From: an uncultured Angelakisella sp.
Lineage (GTDB): Bacteria; Bacillota; Clostridia; Oscillospirales; Ruminococcaceae
Reading direction: 5' to 3'
DNA: 5,556 nucleotides
NCBI GenBank assembly: GCA_947564495.1
Contig: CANOCD010000098.1
Coordinates: 1-5,556 of the forward strand
Both the position numbers and the translations under genes were made by a program. This document shows, in pieces, positions 4,653-5,556 of the stretch. The notes under the pieces were generated by a model. It had not been told where the DNA came from and searched no databases. It was given only the letters and a program-made list of their open reading frames with translations. Positions within the stretch are counted from its first letter, which is position 1; the number at the start of each line of letters is the position of its first letter.

Positions 4653-5556
4653 ATGACAGCCAAACTGGACTCCTACCATCTGCCAGTCACCGGCAGGAAC
4701 ATCCTGCGCTTTGCCTTTCCCACCATCGTGATGACGGTGTTCAACACCTTTTACACCATGGTGGACGGTCTCTTTGTCTCCAACCTCATCGGCACCGAGG
4801 CCCTCTCCGCCATCAACCTCACCGCCCCGGCCATCGGGCTTGTCACGGCGGTCTCCGGGATGCTGGCCACCGGGGGCAGCGCCGTGGTGATGCGGAAGAT
4901 GGGGGAGGGCAAGGAGGCCGAGGCCCGCCAGGACTTCACCCTTCTCATCCTCGCAAACGTCCTGGTTGGGGCGGTGATGATGCTTCTGGGCTATACCTGG
5001 ATGGACCGCCTTTTGGGGGCCATGGGGCTTTCCCCCCAGGTCTTTGGCTACTGCCGGGACTACCTGGTCTATTACCTGATCTTCACCATCCCCATCCTCC
5101 TCATGTACAACTTTTCCCTCTACCTCATCGCCGCCGACCGGTCCAGGCTCTCCCTTGTCTGCACTGTGGCTGGTGGGGTGGCAAACATCCTCCTGGACTT
5201 CGTCCTCATCGCCCTCTGCGGCTTGGGCATCCGGGGGGCGGCCATCGCCACCGGCCTGGGCTACTCCATCACCGCCGTGGCGGGGTTCCTGGTATTCCGC
5301 AAGGGGGAAAGCCTCCTCCACTTCCAAAGGCCGGTCTTTCGCCCCAAGGTGCTGTTCCACGCCTCCACCAACGGTCTTTCGGAGCTGGCCACCTCCCTGG
5401 TCTCCGGCATCACCACCCTTCTTTTCAACCTGGCCATGCTGCGCTACGCGGGGGAGGACGGGGTGGCGGCCATCACCATCATCATGTACGTCCTCATGTT
5501 TGTCAGCGCCCTGTTCATCGGCTACTCCTACGGCGTGGCCCCCATGATCAGCTACT
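4653..5556 (+). CDS. MATE-family multidrug efflux transporter (MepA-like), 3' partial
   Basis: 301 residues are visible of an expected ~440-460; the frame is still open at the right edge. MATE proteins are 12-helix membrane antiporters that expel cationic or amphipathic compounds using Na+ or H+ gradients. Hydrophobic spans are visible at about residues 16-38, 52-78, 95-116, 136-160, 166-188, 193-214, 240-262 and 272-295. Family-typical stretches are FYTMVDGLFVSNLIGTEAL, ATGGSAVVMRKMGEG, NILLDFVLI, GLGIRGAAIATGLGYSI and NGLSELATSLVSG, the last resembling the MepA branch. There is no signal peptide, as expected. The ATG has a strong ribosome binding site overlapping the acylase stop, so the exporter is made together with the hydrolase and under the same MerR-controlled promoter. 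Candidates for export are the amidase products or the inducing compound. The family is certain; the substrate is not. Confidence 0.93.
   Translation, partial: MTAKLDSYHLPVTGRNILRFAFPTIVMTVFNTFYTMVDGLFVSNLIGTEALSAINLTAPAIGLVTAVSGMLATGGSAVVMRKMGEGKEAEARQDFTLLILANVLVGAVMMLLGYTWMDRLLGAMGLSPQVFGYCRDYLVYYLIFTIPILLMYNFSLYLIAADRSRLSLVCTVAGGVANILLDFVLIALCGLGIRGAAIATGLGYSITAVAGFLVFRKGESLLHFQRPVFRPKVLFHASTNGLSELATSLVSGITTLLFNLAMLRYAGEDGVAAITIIMYVLMFVSALFIGYSYGVAPMISY

Noticed and set aside
3528..5360. Minus-strand open frame of 610 codons opposite the acylase and MATE genes
   Set aside because: It is antisense to two clear family members, is dominated by Gly, His, Asp and Pro, and has no recognisable domain. 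It is a product of GC-ending codons on the other strand.
1..5556. tRNA, rRNA, CRISPR array, insertion sequence ends or attachment sites
   Set aside because: I saw no regularly spaced direct repeats, terminal inverted repeats, transposase motifs or cloverleaf-like sequence on either strand, including around the composition seam.

Overview
The window looks like DNA from a high-GC gut Firmicute, most likely an Oscillospiraceae (Flavonifractor/Lawsonibacter-like) member. This is inferred from strongly GC-ending codons, AGGAGG-type ribosome binding sites and the gene families, not from a search. The first ~1.09 kb differs: it has clearly lower GC, mixed codon endings, and encodes part of a large secreted beta-sandwich (Ig/CARDB-like) protein. 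At about 1081-1095 it switches abruptly and in frame to high-GC DNA encoding the C-terminal two thirds of a nucleoside hydrolase. The joined reading frame runs from the left edge to 1692. It is either an assembly chimera or a real recombination scar.

Region by region: (1) 1-1692, chimeric open frame (surface-protein piece plus nucleoside hydrolase tail that has lost its N-terminal metal site). (2) 1689-2618, a complete second nucleoside hydrolase, overlapping the previous stop by 4 nt (ATGA) and followed by a strong intrinsic terminator at 2636-2681. (3) 2682-3512, minus strand, a MerR-family regulator with a GyrI-like effector-binding C-terminus, starting at TTG. (4) 3513-3638, a compact divergent promoter region. 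It holds a rightward promoter with a 19-bp spacer, a MerR-style dyad in that spacer, and a leftward promoter with a 17-bp spacer; the two -10 boxes overlap. (5) 3639-4640, a choloylglycine hydrolase / penicillin V acylase-type Ntn-hydrolase. (6) 4653 to the right edge, a MATE-family efflux transporter cut off by the window end.

The left part is a nucleoside salvage operon end. The right part reads as one regulated unit: a ligand-sensing MerR activator controls its own gene and a divergent amidase-efflux operon. The likely logic is sensing, hydrolysing and exporting an amphipathic N-acyl amide (bile salt, penicillin-type beta-lactam, N-acyl amino acid or acyl-homoserine lactone). The actual substrate cannot be read from the sequence. 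The amidase has all the core catalytic residues of the family but a histidine at the position that is Asn in bile salt hydrolases and Tyr in the Lysinibacillus penicillin V acylase.
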